From the NCBI GenBank assembly GCA_947469885.1, contig CANIQT010000024.1:1-59562 (forward strand): a DNA stretch of 59,562 nt, written 5' to 3'. Source of the DNA: Bacteroidota bacterium (GTDB lineage Bacteria > Bacteroidota > Bacteroidia > 2-12-FULL-35-15). Below the pieces are notes generated by a model. It was given only the letters and a program-made list of their open reading frames with translations, was not told the DNA's origin and made no database searches. Of this stretch, positions 1 through 9,140 are shown one piece after another; positions within the stretch are counted from its first letter, which is position 1, and each line of letters opens with the position of its first letter. The position numbers were made by a program, and so were the translations under genes.

Positions 1-51
1 AAAAAAAAAAACAATTGTTAAAATAAATACAGAAACAAATAATAATTAAAC

Positions 52-59
52 TAATTTTG
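52..59 (+). promoter_or_regulatory. -7 promoter element (TAATTTTG)
   Basis: Matches the Bacteroidota -7 consensus TAnnTTTG. It overlaps the upstream-most TTG that could open the following reading frame, so that TTG cannot be the start if this promoter is used. No clear -33 TTTG is visible in the A-rich leader. Confidence 0.4.
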
Positions 60-98
60 CAAACAATTATCGTATCTAATTTAGATGTTAACTTCCAC

Positions 99-146
99 TG
101 CTCAATTTACTCCGAAATGGGGTGCTCAATTACACCGAAATATCCA
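99..146. repeat. IS21-like terminal repeat remnant, two 24-bp units
   Basis: Two adjacent units, TGCTCAATTTACTCCGAAAT at 99-118 plus GGGG, and TGCTCAATTACACCGAAATA at 123-142 plus TCCA, form an imperfect 24-bp tandem repeat. From memory, multiple tandem short repeats containing a CTCAnTTnnTCCG-type core are characteristic of the ends of IS21-family elements in Bacteroidota. No istA or istB gene is in the window, so this would be a left-over end. It sits exactly where the following TPR protein loses its expected signal peptide and first repeats. Confidence 0.5.
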
Positions 147-1796
147 CTTAAAATCAGAAAGGAAATAGGAAACAATTATGATATAGCAGACAGTTATATT
201 AATATCGGGAGTGTTTATAATCATAAAGGGAATTACACTGAAGCTTTAAAAAACTATTATGAAGCACTATCTATCAGCCAAAAAATAAATAACAAACAAA
301 ATATAGGAATATTATATAATAACATTGGTAAAATAAATGAAACGCAAGGAGAATATATTCAAGCTTTAAAAAACCAGCTTGCTTCATTAAAAACAAGAGA
401 AGAAATTTCTGATAAAAACGGCATGGCTAGTTCAAATATTGCTATAGGGAGAGTTTATTCGGGAATGAACAATTATAAGGATGCTATAAAGTATGAAACC
501 AATGGTCTTGCGCTTGCAAAAGAATTGGGGGCGCGAGATCTAATAAAAGATGCTTATCAAAACCTCGCTCTTATTAATGCTCACAACAACAATTATAAAT
601 CAGCCTACGAAAACCATGTGTTGTTTAAACAAACCAACGATTCTATTTTTAATACCGAAAATGCAAATACAATTAAACAAATACAAATGCAGGCAGATTA
701 TGAAAAAAAAGATGCAGTTGCAAAAGAAGCACAAAACAAAAAAGATGAAATAACAAAAACACAATTAGCTCAACAGGCGTTTCAGCGCAATGCGTTTGTG
801 GTGGGGTTTGCACTCATGCTCATTATTGCAGGGGTGAGTTACCGCAACTACCGCAGCAAACAAAAAGATAATCTCATCATCACCAAACAAAAAGAAACAG
901 TAGAGCATCAGAAAGAAGTGGTGGAAAATCAGAAACAATTAGTAGAACAAAAAAATAAAGAAATTACACAATCAATAGAATATGCCCTCCGCATACAGTC
1001 TGCAATATTGCCTTCTAATCGTTTTGTAAAAGAGCATTTAAAAAATTCGTTTATACTTTATAAACCAAAAGATATTGTTGCAGGAGATTTTTATTGGATG
1101 GAGGAAATAAATTCCAAATTCCAAATTTCAAATTCCGCACAACAATCTGAAATTTCAAATCTGAAATCTGAAATCCTTTTAGCTGCCTGCGATTGTACCG
1201 GCCATGGGGTGCCGGGGGCAATGGTTTCTGTGGTATGTCATAATGCTTTAAACAGAGCAGTACGTGAGTTTGGATTAACTAAGCCTTCGGATATACTTGA
1301 TAAAACAGCTGAAATAGTAATTGAAAATTTTAGTAAAAGTGAAGATGAAATAAAAGATGGGATGGATGTTTCTTTAGTGAGTATAAAGTACAATGTACAA
1401 AGTACAAAGATTGAACTGGAATATGCCGGAGCTAACAATGCCCTATGGATTGTGCGCGGGAACCAACAACCAACAACCAGTAACCAGCAACTAATTGAAA
1501 CCAAACCAAACAAACAACCCATAGGCAAGTACGAAAACAATCATCCGTTTACCAATCATACCTTTGAATTGAACAGTGGTGATACGGTTTATCTGTTCAC
1601 CGATGGTTTTGCCGACCAGTTTGGTGGAGAATCAGGAGAAAAGAAGTTAACAAGAAAACGATTTAAAGATCTGTTACTTTCCATTCAGCATTTATCCATG
1701 ACCGAACAAGGCATCGCATTAGACAAGTTTATTACCAATTATAGAAACAATGTGGAGCAGATAGACGATATATTGGTGATGGGGGTAAGGGTGTAA
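117..1796 (+). CDS. TPR-SpoIIE sensor phosphatase, 5'-truncated
   Basis: From the first in-frame ATG this encodes 559 aa: about four TPR units (residues 20-180), one transmembrane helix (about 226-242), a coiled coil (250-290) and a C-terminal PP2C-type SpoIIE phosphatase with the metal-binding signatures VAGDFYWME, CDCTGHGVPGAM and FTDGFADQFGG. The family normally starts with a signal peptide and more TPRs in the periplasm. Here the frame opens inside an IS21-like end repeat, so the N-terminus has probably been lost and the product may be mislocalised. Two low-complexity insertions (nt 1110-1176 and 1461-1499) lie inside the phosphatase domain and read like intergenic word repeats. The role would be dephosphorylation of a partner such as an anti-sigma antagonist, which is inference. 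An upstream TTG at 57 also keeps the frame open but overlaps the promoter box. Confidence 0.75.
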   Translation: MGCSITPKYPLKIRKEIGNNYDIADSYINIGSVYNHKGNYTEALKNYYEALSISQKINNKQNIGILYNNIGKINETQGEYIQALKNQLASLKTREEISDKNGMASSNIAIGRVYSGMNNYKDAIKYETNGLALAKELGARDLIKDAYQNLALINAHNNNYKSAYENHVLFKQTNDSIFNTENANTIKQIQMQADYEKKDAVAKEAQNKKDEITKTQLAQQAFQRNAFVVGFALMLIIAGVSYRNYRSKQKDNLIITKQKETVEHQKEVVENQKQLVEQKNKEITQSIEYALRIQSAILPSNRFVKEHLKNSFILYKPKDIVAGDFYWMEEINSKFQISNSAQQSEISNLKSEILLAACDCTGHGVPGAMVSVVCHNALNRAVREFGLTKPSDILDKTAEIVIENFSKSEDEIKDGMDVSLVSIKYNVQSTKIELEYAGANNALWIVRGNQQPTTSNQQLIETKPNKQPIGKYENNHPFTNHTFELNSGDTVYLFTDGFADQFGGESGEKKLTRKRFKDLLLSIQHLSMTEQGIALDKFITNYRNNVEQIDDILVMGVRV

Positions 1797-1847
1797 ATAG
1801 GCAATAGTGAATAGGAATTAGGAATTAGGAAATTAAGAACTAAAAGG

Positions 1848-4800
1848 GTGGACACATACGTTCGTGCTAACAATCTATTCGCTATTGCCTGTTGCCTATT
1901 CGCTTTGCATTTGCCTTTATCCGCCCAAACATACTTCCAGCAACAAGTTGACTACACCATACATGTAAAGCTAAATGATGCTTACCACGAGTTGAAAGCA
2001 GACGAAACAATAATTTATACCAACAACTCCCCTACTCCACTTTCGGTTATCTACATGCACTTGTGGGCAAATGCTTACAGAGATAACACCACTTGCCTTG
2101 CCAAACAATTGCTGGAACAGGGTAACACCGAAATGTATTTTGCAAAACACGATGACTTTGGATACATTGATAGTCTTGATTTTAAAATAAACAACAAAAG
2201 AGTGCGGTGGGAATATGTGAAAGACAGCAATGATATTTGTAAATTGTTTTTGGAAGAAGAATTGAAACCTGGCGAAAACCTTACCATTACTACTCCTTTT
2301 CATGTCAAGATTCCTTCAGCAACTATTTCCCGCTTGGGACATATTGGTCAATCGTACATGATTTCGCAATGGTATCCCAAGCCGGCAGTGTATGATAAAA
2401 ATGGGTGGAACTATATGCCGTACTTAAATCAGGGAGAGTTTTATTCTGAATTTGGAAGTTATGATGTAAGCATTACCTTGCCCGGAAACTATGTGGTGGG
2501 CGCTACAGGAGATATGGTGGATGCAGAAAGAGAAATTAAATGGTTGGACAAATTGGTGGAAGAAACCAAAGCCATAAAAGAGTTTGATAAGTATGACATG
2601 GAGTTTCCTTCGTCCGATTACATAACTAAAACCATCCGCTTCAAACAAAACAATGTGCACGATTTTGCCTGGTTTGCAGATAAACGTTATCATGTATTAA
2701 AAGGAGAAGTAGTAACACCACACACCAATCATAAAGTAACTACATGGGCAATGTTTACCAATGCCGAAGCCGATTTGTGGACCAAGAGTATTGGTTATAT
2801 AAATGATGCGATACATTATTATTCGTTGTGGAATGGCGATTATCCTTACAACAATTGCACTGCTGTGGATGGAACCATAAGTGCAGGGGGAGGAATGGAG
2901 TATCCCAACATTACGGTTATCGGCACTTCTTACGATTCGCTTTCGCTTGATATTGTGATTACTCACGAAGTGGGGCACAATTGGTTTTACGGTATGTTAG
3001 GAAGTAATGAGCGCGTGCACCCTTGGATGGACGAGGGAATAAACACATATAACGAATGTCGTTATGTAAAAACAAAATATCCTAAAGCTGGCTTTTGGGA
3101 AGTGGTTGGTGGTGGCAATTTCTTTGAAACCTTGCTTCATCTCAAACATTACAAACACAAAACAGAATATGAATTAGGCTATTGGTTCACGGCAAGAACT
3201 AACGAAGACCAGCCCATTGAGTTGCCTGCTTACGAATACTCCGAAATTAATTTTGGTAGCGATGTGTATTACAAAACAGCTATCTCCTTCGATTATCTCC
3301 GTGCTTATTTAGGAGATACATTAATGGACAAAGCAATGCAAAGATATTTTGATGAATGGCATTACAAACACCCCACCCCTGCCGATTTTAGAAAGATAAT
3401 GGAAGAAACAACCGGAAAAGAATTGGGTTGGTTTTTTGATGATTTGATAAACTCCACACGCAAGCTGGATTATAAACTATGCAAAGCAAAAAGAAATGAG
3501 GATGGAACATGGAGATTAAACATTAAAAATACAGGAAGCATTGCTGCGCCTTTGTTTGTTCAGGCAATTAAAAACAAAAAAGTGGTTGGAGAAAAACTAT
3601 ATCCTGGTTTTGCAGGCGAAGATACATTGGTGTTTCCCGCGGTTGATGCTTCTTCATTCAAAATAGATTACGAGGAAAATATGCCGGAGATTAATCGAAA
3701 TAATAATACGATTAGAACGAGAGGTTTGTTTAAAAAAGTAGAGCCGATACAACTTCAGTTTCTTGGAAGCCTTGACAATCCTGACAAAACACAACTCTTT
3801 TATACACCTATAGTCGGCTGGAACGAATACAACAAAGGAATGGTGGGCATGGCTTTTTATAATAATTTGTTTCCGCAAAAGAAATTTGAATTTCAGTTGA
3901 TGCCTATGTATAGCTTTGCACAAAAGGATTTGGCAGGGTCTGGGCGGGTGTTGTATCGTTTTCGTTCGCATGACAAAAGCAGCCCAAACAACAATAGTTT
4001 TCATTGTTCTGTAGGCATAACAGGTATGCGTTATGATTATTCGAACGAGCCATTTGCAATGAATTTTAATAAAATTGCTCCCGAACTTTTAATAGAATTG
4101 AAACAAAACCATGAACGAGATATTCCGTTTGTAAGTTTGCGTTACCGCTATATCAACATCATTCAGGATTCTTATTTTGGTAAATACGAATTTACTCCGC
4201 CCGTTTATGGTCGACAAACATTGTATTTTACCTACCACGATTTGACATTTAATTTTAATACCAACGATGCTGTTAACCCTTTTGGATTTGTTGCAAACTT
4301 TCAGAACAATAAAGATTTTAATAAAATATCGTTGACACAAACCTTATCATTCAATTATAAAAACACTAACAAAAGCTTTGATATTAGGCTGTTTGCGGGT
4401 ACATTTATTGGCAATAACAAATCCACCACAAAAGATTACCGTTATCGTTTAAGTGGCCAAAGGGGTTATCAGGATTACCTATATGATAATATTTATTTGG
4501 GCAGAAGCGAAACAGATGGCGCATTGGCAGCTCAGTTTACCGACACCGATGGGGCATTTAAGTTTTATTCTCCCGTTGGGCAAACTAACAAATGGATAGT
4601 TGCACTGAATTTAAAATCATCCTTAGGCAGGTTAAAGATTCCCATTAATTTGTATGCTGATATTGGTACTACAGAATATGATGGTATTGTAAAAGAAAAG
4701 ATTTTGTACGATGCAGGAGTGTCATTATCCATCCGAAAAAAGATATTGGAGATTTATTTTCCTTTAGTAATTTGTGATGATTTTAAAAACTACAAAATAG

Positions 4801-4892
4801 CAAACGATTTAAAGTATCAGGAAACAATACGTTTTACATTGAATATTAATTTGCTTAATCCTTTTGATTTGATAAAGGATTTTAAGTTGTAA
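1848..4892 (+). CDS. M1 family metallopeptidase (aminopeptidase-like), secreted
   Basis: A 1014-aa zinc peptidase with a GTG start and a signal peptide ending near LPLSAQ. The M1 signatures are complete: the substrate-recognition loop AGGGMEYP, the zinc motif HEVGH (His373, Glu374, His377) and the third ligand Glu396 in WMDEGINTYNE. The first 550 residues cover the N-terminal beta domain and thermolysin-like domain. The remaining 450 or so residues are a long beta-rich extension rich in aromatic residues that ends FDLIKDFKL and is not a standard T9SS tail. Such large exported M1 peptidases are common in Bacteroidota and probably act at the cell surface on oligopeptides. The upstream spacer (1797-1847) consists of AATTAGG-type word repeats. 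No ATG lies near the start, so GTG at 1848 is the best choice. Confidence 0.88.
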   Translation: MDTYVRANNLFAIACCLFALHLPLSAQTYFQQQVDYTIHVKLNDAYHELKADETIIYTNNSPTPLSVIYMHLWANAYRDNTTCLAKQLLEQGNTEMYFAKHDDFGYIDSLDFKINNKRVRWEYVKDSNDICKLFLEEELKPGENLTITTPFHVKIPSATISRLGHIGQSYMISQWYPKPAVYDKNGWNYMPYLNQGEFYSEFGSYDVSITLPGNYVVGATGDMVDAEREIKWLDKLVEETKAIKEFDKYDMEFPSSDYITKTIRFKQNNVHDFAWFADKRYHVLKGEVVTPHTNHKVTTWAMFTNAEADLWTKSIGYINDAIHYYSLWNGDYPYNNCTAVDGTISAGGGMEYPNITVIGTSYDSLSLDIVITHEVGHNWFYGMLGSNERVHPWMDEGINTYNECRYVKTKYPKAGFWEVVGGGNFFETLLHLKHYKHKTEYELGYWFTARTNEDQPIELPAYEYSEINFGSDVYYKTAISFDYLRAYLGDTLMDKAMQRYFDEWHYKHPTPADFRKIMEETTGKELGWFFDDLINSTRKLDYKLCKAKRNEDGTWRLNIKNTGSIAAPLFVQAIKNKKVVGEKLYPGFAGEDTLVFPAVDASSFKIDYEENMPEINRNNNTIRTRGLFKKVEPIQLQFLGSLDNPDKTQLFYTPIVGWNEYNKGMVGMAFYNNLFPQKKFEFQLMPMYSFAQKDLAGSGRVLYRFRSHDKSSPNNNSFHCSVGITGMRYDYSNEPFAMNFNKIAPELLIELKQNHERDIPFVSLRYRYINIIQDSYFGKYEFTPPVYGRQTLYFTYHDLTFNFNTNDAVNPFGFVANFQNNKDFNKISLTQTLSFNYKNTNKSFDIRLFAGTFIGNNKSTTKDYRYRLSGQRGYQDYLYDNIYLGRSETDGALAAQFTDTDGAFKFYSPVGQTNKWIVALNLKSSLGRLKIPINLYADIGTTEYDGIVKEKILYDAGVSLSIRKKILEIYFPLVICDDFKNYKIANDLKYQETIRFTLNINLLNPFDLIKDFKL

Positions 4893-4894
4893 TT

Positions 4895-5656
4895 TTGCCG
4901 CACTTGAATCCAAACAAAAAAATATACTTTGCTTCCGACTTTCATCTCGGTGCGCCCAACCACGAACAAAGCCATGTTCGTGAAAAACTGATTGTTAAAT
5001 GGCTGGACGAAATAAAAGCTGACGCAGAAGAAATTTACCTGATGGGCGATGTGTTTGATTTTTGGTTTGAATACCGACAAACAGCACCCAAAGGATTCGT
5101 TCGTTTGCTTGGCAAACTTTCTGAAATCAGCGATTCCGGAATACCTATCACTATGTTCACAGGCAATCACGATATGTGGATGTTTGAATATTTGCCAAAA
5201 GAAATTGGTGTTACCATTTATCGCGAACCTATTGAACGAACATACAACGGAAAGAAGTTTTTTCTTGGTCATGGAGATGGATTAGGCCCGGGAGATTATG
5301 GATATAAGTTCATCAAAAAAATATTTGCAAATAAAGTATGTCAATGGTTGTTTGCTCGTTTACATCCAAATTTTGGAATGGGTATGGCACATTATTGGTC
5401 GCACAAAAGCCGGGCTTCTAATGGAGGAGAAAACGAAGAAAAGTTTGTAGGTGCAGAGCACGAATGGTTGGCCATTTATGCCAAAGAAGTATTGCAAAAA
5501 CAACACTTTGATTATTTTATTTTCGGTCACAGACACTTACCTTTAGATATTCCACTAAACGATAAAAGCAAATACATTAATCTAGGTGAGTGGGTAAACT
5601 ATAACAGTTACGCGGTGTTTGACGGCAATGATTTAGTGTTGAAATATTATAAGTAA
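4895..5656 (+). CDS. lpxH: UDP-2,3-diacylglucosamine diphosphatase (LpxH-like)
   Basis: A 253-aa calcineurin-like metallophosphoesterase. It shows all the block motifs in order: FASDFHLG, LMGDVFDFW, FTGNHD, LGHGDG and FGHRHLP, which bind the dinuclear metal centre. The size and the DFW/EYR context fit the LpxH branch, which hydrolyses UDP-2,3-diacylglucosamine to lipid X in lipid A synthesis. The frame begins with a TTG two bases after the M1 peptidase stop, and a second TTG four codons further on is an alternative start. No ATG is available near the N-terminus. The close spacing suggests co-transcription with the peptidase. The gene ends facing gap, which is on the opposite strand. Confidence 0.85.
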   Translation: MPHLNPNKKIYFASDFHLGAPNHEQSHVREKLIVKWLDEIKADAEEIYLMGDVFDFWFEYRQTAPKGFVRLLGKLSEISDSGIPITMFTGNHDMWMFEYLPKEIGVTIYREPIERTYNGKKFFLGHGDGLGPGDYGYKFIKKIFANKVCQWLFARLHPNFGMGMAHYWSHKSRASNGGENEEKFVGAEHEWLAIYAKEVLQKQHFDYFIFGHRHLPLDIPLNDKSKYINLGEWVNYNSYAVFDGNDLVLKYYK

Positions 5657-5701
5657 ACAATTTTGCTCATTCGCAAATTCGTGTTTATTCGTTATCCGTA
5701 A

Positions 5702-6697
5702 CTAACTAATTTTAAAAATCAAATCCACCAACCTGTTAGAATACCCTGATTCATTATCATACCATCCAATTACTTTAATCATATTTCCCACCACAGAAGT
5801 AAACTCTGCATCAAACACACAAGAATATTTATTGCCAATGATATCAATCCCCACAATTGGGTCTTCGGTATATTGCAAAATGTTTTTAAGGTTTGTCTCA
5901 GCAGCCTTTTTAAAGGCTGCGTTAATTTCCTTTACTGTAGCGGGTTTGGTAAGTACGCAAGTAATATCTGTTAAAGAACCATCAGGCACCGGCACACGCA
6001 TACCACAACCCCCCATCTTGCCTTCCAGGTGAGGAAATATTTTTGTGATTGCTTTTGCTGCACCCGTAGATGTAGGTATTATGGAAAGTGCTGCTGCCCT
6101 TGCTCTTCTTAAATCTTTGTGTGGTGCATCGTGTAATCGTTGATCACCTGTGTATGAGTGGACTGTGGTAATATAACCATCTTCCATTCCCCAGTTATCA
6201 TCTAATACCTTTACCATTGGAGCGGCACAATTGGTGGTACACGAAGCATTGGAAACTATTATGTCGTCAGTATGTAATATCGAATCGTTGATACCGATAA
6301 CAATTGTTTTAATGTCATTTCCTTTGGGTGGTGCTGATATAATTACCTTCTTAGCTCCTGCGGCAATGTGTTTTCCTGCTGATTCTTTATCTAAAAAATG
6401 TCCGGTTGATTCAATTACTACATCAATGTCTAAGTCTTTCCAGGGAAGATTTAAGGGGTCTTTTTCAGCATAAATAACAATTCTTTTTCCATTTACAATG
6501 ATTGCATTTTCATCATACGTCACATTCGCGTTGATAATTCCGTGTACTGAATCATATTTTAAAAGATGGGCTAATGTTTTACTATCGGTCAAATCATTAA
6601 TGGCAACCACCTCAATGTTTTCGCGATCCATCATCACGCGAAACGAAACTCTGCCTATTCTTCCAAAGCCATTAATTGCAACTTTTATTTTTTTCAT
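5702..6697 (-). CDS. gap: Glyceraldehyde-3-phosphate dehydrogenase, type I
   Basis: A 331-aa GAPDH of canonical length. The N-terminal Rossmann motif INGFGRIGR is followed by Asp35, which favours NAD. The catalytic Cys153 lies in SNASCTTNC and the base His180 in TVHSYTGDQ. The phosphate-binding and S-loop segments (RRARAAALSIIPTSTGAAKA, WYDNESGYS) are intact. It catalyses the reversible phosphorylating oxidation of glyceraldehyde 3-phosphate in glycolysis and gluconeogenesis in the cytoplasm. It stands alone, without pgk or tpi next to it, and has its own -7 box at 6714-6721. Confidence 0.97.
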   Translation of the reverse strand: MKKIKVAINGFGRIGRVSFRVMMDRENIEVVAINDLTDSKTLAHLLKYDSVHGIINANVTYDENAIIVNGKRIVIYAEKDPLNLPWKDLDIDVVIESTGHFLDKESAGKHIAAGAKKVIISAPPKGNDIKTIVIGINDSILHTDDIIVSNASCTTNCAAPMVKVLDDNWGMEDGYITTVHSYTGDQRLHDAPHKDLRRARAAALSIIPTSTGAAKAITKIFPHLEGKMGGCGMRVPVPDGSLTDITCVLTKPATVKEINAAFKKAAETNLKNILQYTEDPIVGIDIIGNKYSCVFDAEFTSVVGNMIKVIGWYDNESGYSNRLVDLIFKIS

Positions 6698-6713
6698 ACA
6701 AAATAATTTTTCG

Positions 6714-6721
6714 CAAAGATA
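6714..6721 (-). promoter_or_regulatory. -7 promoter element of gap (TATCTTTG)
   Basis: On the minus strand TATCTTTG matches TAnnTTTG and lies 16 bases upstream of the gap ATG, a normal leader length for Bacteroidota. Confidence 0.5.
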
Positions 6722-6805
6722 GAGGGAAAAGCAATGCGACCGCTAATAATCATAACACAGCCCTTGCTCCTCTCCAAAGGGGAATTACCGCGCACAAAGC
6801 TGTTC

Positions 6806-7969
6806 CTAATTACCAATAACCAACAAGGCTTGCTGTAAATCGTTTATCAGCAAATCCGCATCTTCCAAGCCAATATACAATCTCACCATGTTAAAAGGTA
6901 AAGGGTTTTCAAAACTTTTACTTGCTGCTAAAGCGCAAAGAGGAAACACCAATGATTCGTAACCTCCCCACGAAGTTGCCATCAGGAAGCGTTTTAGGTT
7001 GTCACAAAACGCTTCAACCTCTTGCTCTTTTTCTGTGTTCAAAACAATGGTTAGTAAGCCACCGCCTTGCTTCATTTGTTTTTTGGCTAATTCCAACTGA
7101 GAGTTATTGGTAGAGAAAGGGTAATAAACCCGTTCTATTTTAGGGTGGTTTTCGAGCATCTTGCACACTTTTAATGCTGAGTCGGCACTTCTTCCCACCC
7201 GCAGCTCAAGTGTTCTTAAACCGCGTAAAATTAGCGCTGCATCGTGTGGAGAAATTACAGCACCCAAAGTCATATATTCTTCAGCAAACATTTTCATTAT
7301 TCGTTCGTGTGTGGAGCAAACCACACCCGCCACCACATCGCTGTGTCCGCTGATATACTTGGTTCCTGAGTGTACCACAATATCCGCACCCATTGAAATT
7401 GGTTGTTGGTTTATGGGTGAATTATAGCTATTATCAACTATTGTGATTATATTTTTCGTCTTTGCAAACCTAGTTATTGCTTCAATGTCCTGCAACTCAT
7501 ACGTCAATGAATTCGGGCTTTCCAGATAAATTAACTTTGTGTTTTGTTGTATTGCTTTTTCGAAATTTATTACCTCTCCCCCACTTACGAATGTGCATGT
7601 AATGCCATATTTTACAAGGTATTTGGTTATTAGTGTGTTGGTCCAACTGTATGGTTTTTGAACACAAACAATGTGGTCACCTGCCTTTGCTACGCTCATA
7701 ATTGCTGCTGCTACAGCTGCACTGCCACTCGAAAAAACCAAAGCGTCTTCTGCTCCTTCAAGTGCCGCTAGTTTCTTTCTAAGCATTGCTACTGTTGGGT
7801 TATAGCCCCTAGTATAAAAGGGGGTTTCTAATTCGCGAGTCAGTTTTTCACGCATCTCCCCTACTGTTTTATAGCAAAAATTTACAGATTGAAATATGGG
7901 TGGAGCCACTGCTCCATAGTATTCTTCGCGGTCTTCGCCCAGGTGATTTAATATGTAGGAAATATCCAT
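6806..7969 (-). CDS. Cys/Met metabolism PLP-dependent enzyme (cystathionine synthase/lyase type)
   Basis: A 387-aa fold-type I PLP enzyme of the trans-sulfuration family. The Schiff-base lysine is Lys204 in HSGTKYISGHSD. The phosphate-binding FSSGSAA and the family motif YTRGYNPT are present. Enzymes of this family do gamma-synthase, gamma-lyase or beta-lyase chemistry on cystathionine, homocysteine or methionine; the sequence alone does not separate these. No met or cys biosynthesis genes are adjacent, so the pathway cannot be set by context. It is monocistronic with a -7 box at 8004-8011. The spacer behind it (about 8012-8225) holds nothing I can recognise apart from a tandem AGCCTT motif. 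Confidence 0.85.
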   Translation of the reverse strand: MDISYILNHLGEDREEYYGAVAPPIFQSVNFCYKTVGEMREKLTRELETPFYTRGYNPTVAMLRKKLAALEGAEDALVFSSGSAAVAAAIMSVAKAGDHIVCVQKPYSWTNTLITKYLVKYGITCTFVSGGEVINFEKAIQQNTKLIYLESPNSLTYELQDIEAITRFAKTKNIITIVDNSYNSPINQQPISMGADIVVHSGTKYISGHSDVVAGVVCSTHERIMKMFAEEYMTLGAVISPHDAALILRGLRTLELRVGRSADSALKVCKMLENHPKIERVYYPFSTNNSQLELAKKQMKQGGGLLTIVLNTEKEQEVEAFCDNLKRFLMATSWGGYESLVFPLCALAASKSFENPLPFNMVRLYIGLEDADLLINDLQQALLVIGN

Positions 7970-8003
7970 TTGTTGATCGATGTGTTATTTTGAATTTAGC
8001 ACC

Positions 8004-8011
8004 CAAAAGTA
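8004..8011 (-). promoter_or_regulatory. -7 promoter element (TACTTTTG) of the PLP enzyme gene
   Basis: A minus-strand match to TAnnTTTG, 34 bases upstream of the ATG at 7969. Confidence 0.5.
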
Positions 8012-8225
8012 TAATTCGGCAACGGAATATCCTGATTTTTGTTTCAATTTTTCTTTACAACCCATCCCTTCGCCTTGAAACACCTGCTATCAAAAGCGTT
8101 GAAAGGGTCGTTAAAATATCGAGCACAACAACACTTTTTAACGGTGGGAGACTTAGAGGACTACAAAGGGCCAAAAGAAGAATAGCGAGCCTTATACAGC
8201 CTTGTGTCGATAAATTTGAGAGGAA

Positions 8226-9107
8226 TTACCTGCGAATAAGGTATATTTGACTGGAATATGTCTTTCCTGATTTAATGGCTGCCATATTAGAACGAAATCC
8301 ATTCCAGATTGCTTTTATGAAATTTGTATTGCCTGTTTTAATTTTCTCACTCAACATAGATACATAAAACGAATCGAATACCATAGGCAAAACTCGGAAT
8401 AATTTAAGGTCGTGTTTCTTAAAAACGGACTCAATATCTTTTGGCGTAAAATGATATAAATGTCGTGGCACATCATAAGCCGCCCAATTTTCTTTATAGA
8501 TTTGAGCATCCAACGAATTGCAATTAGGTACTGCAATTATTATAATTCCGTTTGGTTTTATTAGTCTTTTTAAATCTTCTATTCTTTCGTTTAATTTAGG
8601 AACGTGTTCCAAAACATGCCACATGGTAATTACATCAAAACTTTCACTTTCAAATTTGTTTATTTCTGCTTCCTCTCTTACATCCAAACCAAAACTTTCA
8701 ACTGCCATTTTCCGTGCATCCGTACTAGGTTCAATTCCGATGGTATTCCATTTTGCCTGTTTACAGGTATTCAAAAACTCACCAGTTCCGCAACCAATAT
8801 CCAAAATGTTTCCGGTTTTAAAATACTTTGAAATCAATTGCAGTTTCTTCAGCAAGGTATATTTTCTCACCATCTGGTACGTGGAATTAATAAACCCCTT
8901 TTTGGTATTTGAATGAGAGACATAGTCCTCCGACTTATAATAATCTCCCAATTTATTCTCGGTCGGGCGAGGGTTGGTGAACTTAAATCCACAGGAAACA
9001 CATTGAACAATTGTAAATGTTTCACGTGAAACAGTATGGTCTTGACATACCAAAAACGAGTTGGTTTGTGATGAATTACATATCGGACAGTTGCTTAATG
9101 TTTCCAT
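8226..9107 (-). CDS. Class I SAM-dependent methyltransferase with N-terminal zinc ribbon
   Basis: A 293-aa protein. The N-terminus has a CxxC...CxxC ribbon (Cys7, Cys10, Cys36, Cys39) followed by FTNPRP. The methyltransferase domain shows motif I ILDIGCGTGEFL (101-112), an acidic motif II, and a MWHVLEHVP segment typical of the Methyltransf_11/23 group. The substrate is unknown. The 5' end of the gene contains a perfect ParB-site palindrome, which encodes the HTVSRET segment at residues 24-30. The gene lies downstream of mnmG on the same strand. A decayed 89-bp duplicate of its own 5' end lies immediately upstream. Confidence 0.85.
   Translation of the reverse strand: METLSNCPICNSSQTNSFLVCQDHTVSRETFTIVQCVSCGFKFTNPRPTENKLGDYYKSEDYVSHSNTKKGFINSTYQMVRKYTLLKKLQLISKYFKTGNILDIGCGTGEFLNTCKQAKWNTIGIEPSTDARKMAVESFGLDVREEAEINKFESESFDVITMWHVLEHVPKLNERIEDLKRLIKPNGIIIIAVPNCNSLDAQIYKENWAAYDVPRHLYHFTPKDIESVFKKHDLKLFRVLPMVFDSFYVSMLSEKIKTGNTNFIKAIWNGFRSNMAAIKSGKTYSSQIYLIRR
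9018..9033. promoter_or_regulatory. parS site 1, perfect match (TGTTTCACGTGAAACA)
   Basis: A perfect 16-bp match to the conserved bacterial chromosomal parS palindrome bound by ParB (Spo0J). It is embedded in the coding sequence of the methyltransferase gene, where it encodes part of VSRET. Confidence 0.85.
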
Positions 9108-9140
9108 AATTTTTATAAAAAGTGGTCTTTCATACCCAAA

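Noticed and set aside
5832..6722. Plus-strand frames opposite gap
   Set aside because: They are antisense to an intact, canonical GAPDH and show no conserved features.
8012..8225. A structured non-coding RNA in the spacer behind the methyltransferase gene
   Set aside because: No SRP, RNase P, tmRNA or 6S signature could be found, and only short unpaired motifs (AGCCTT twice) are present.
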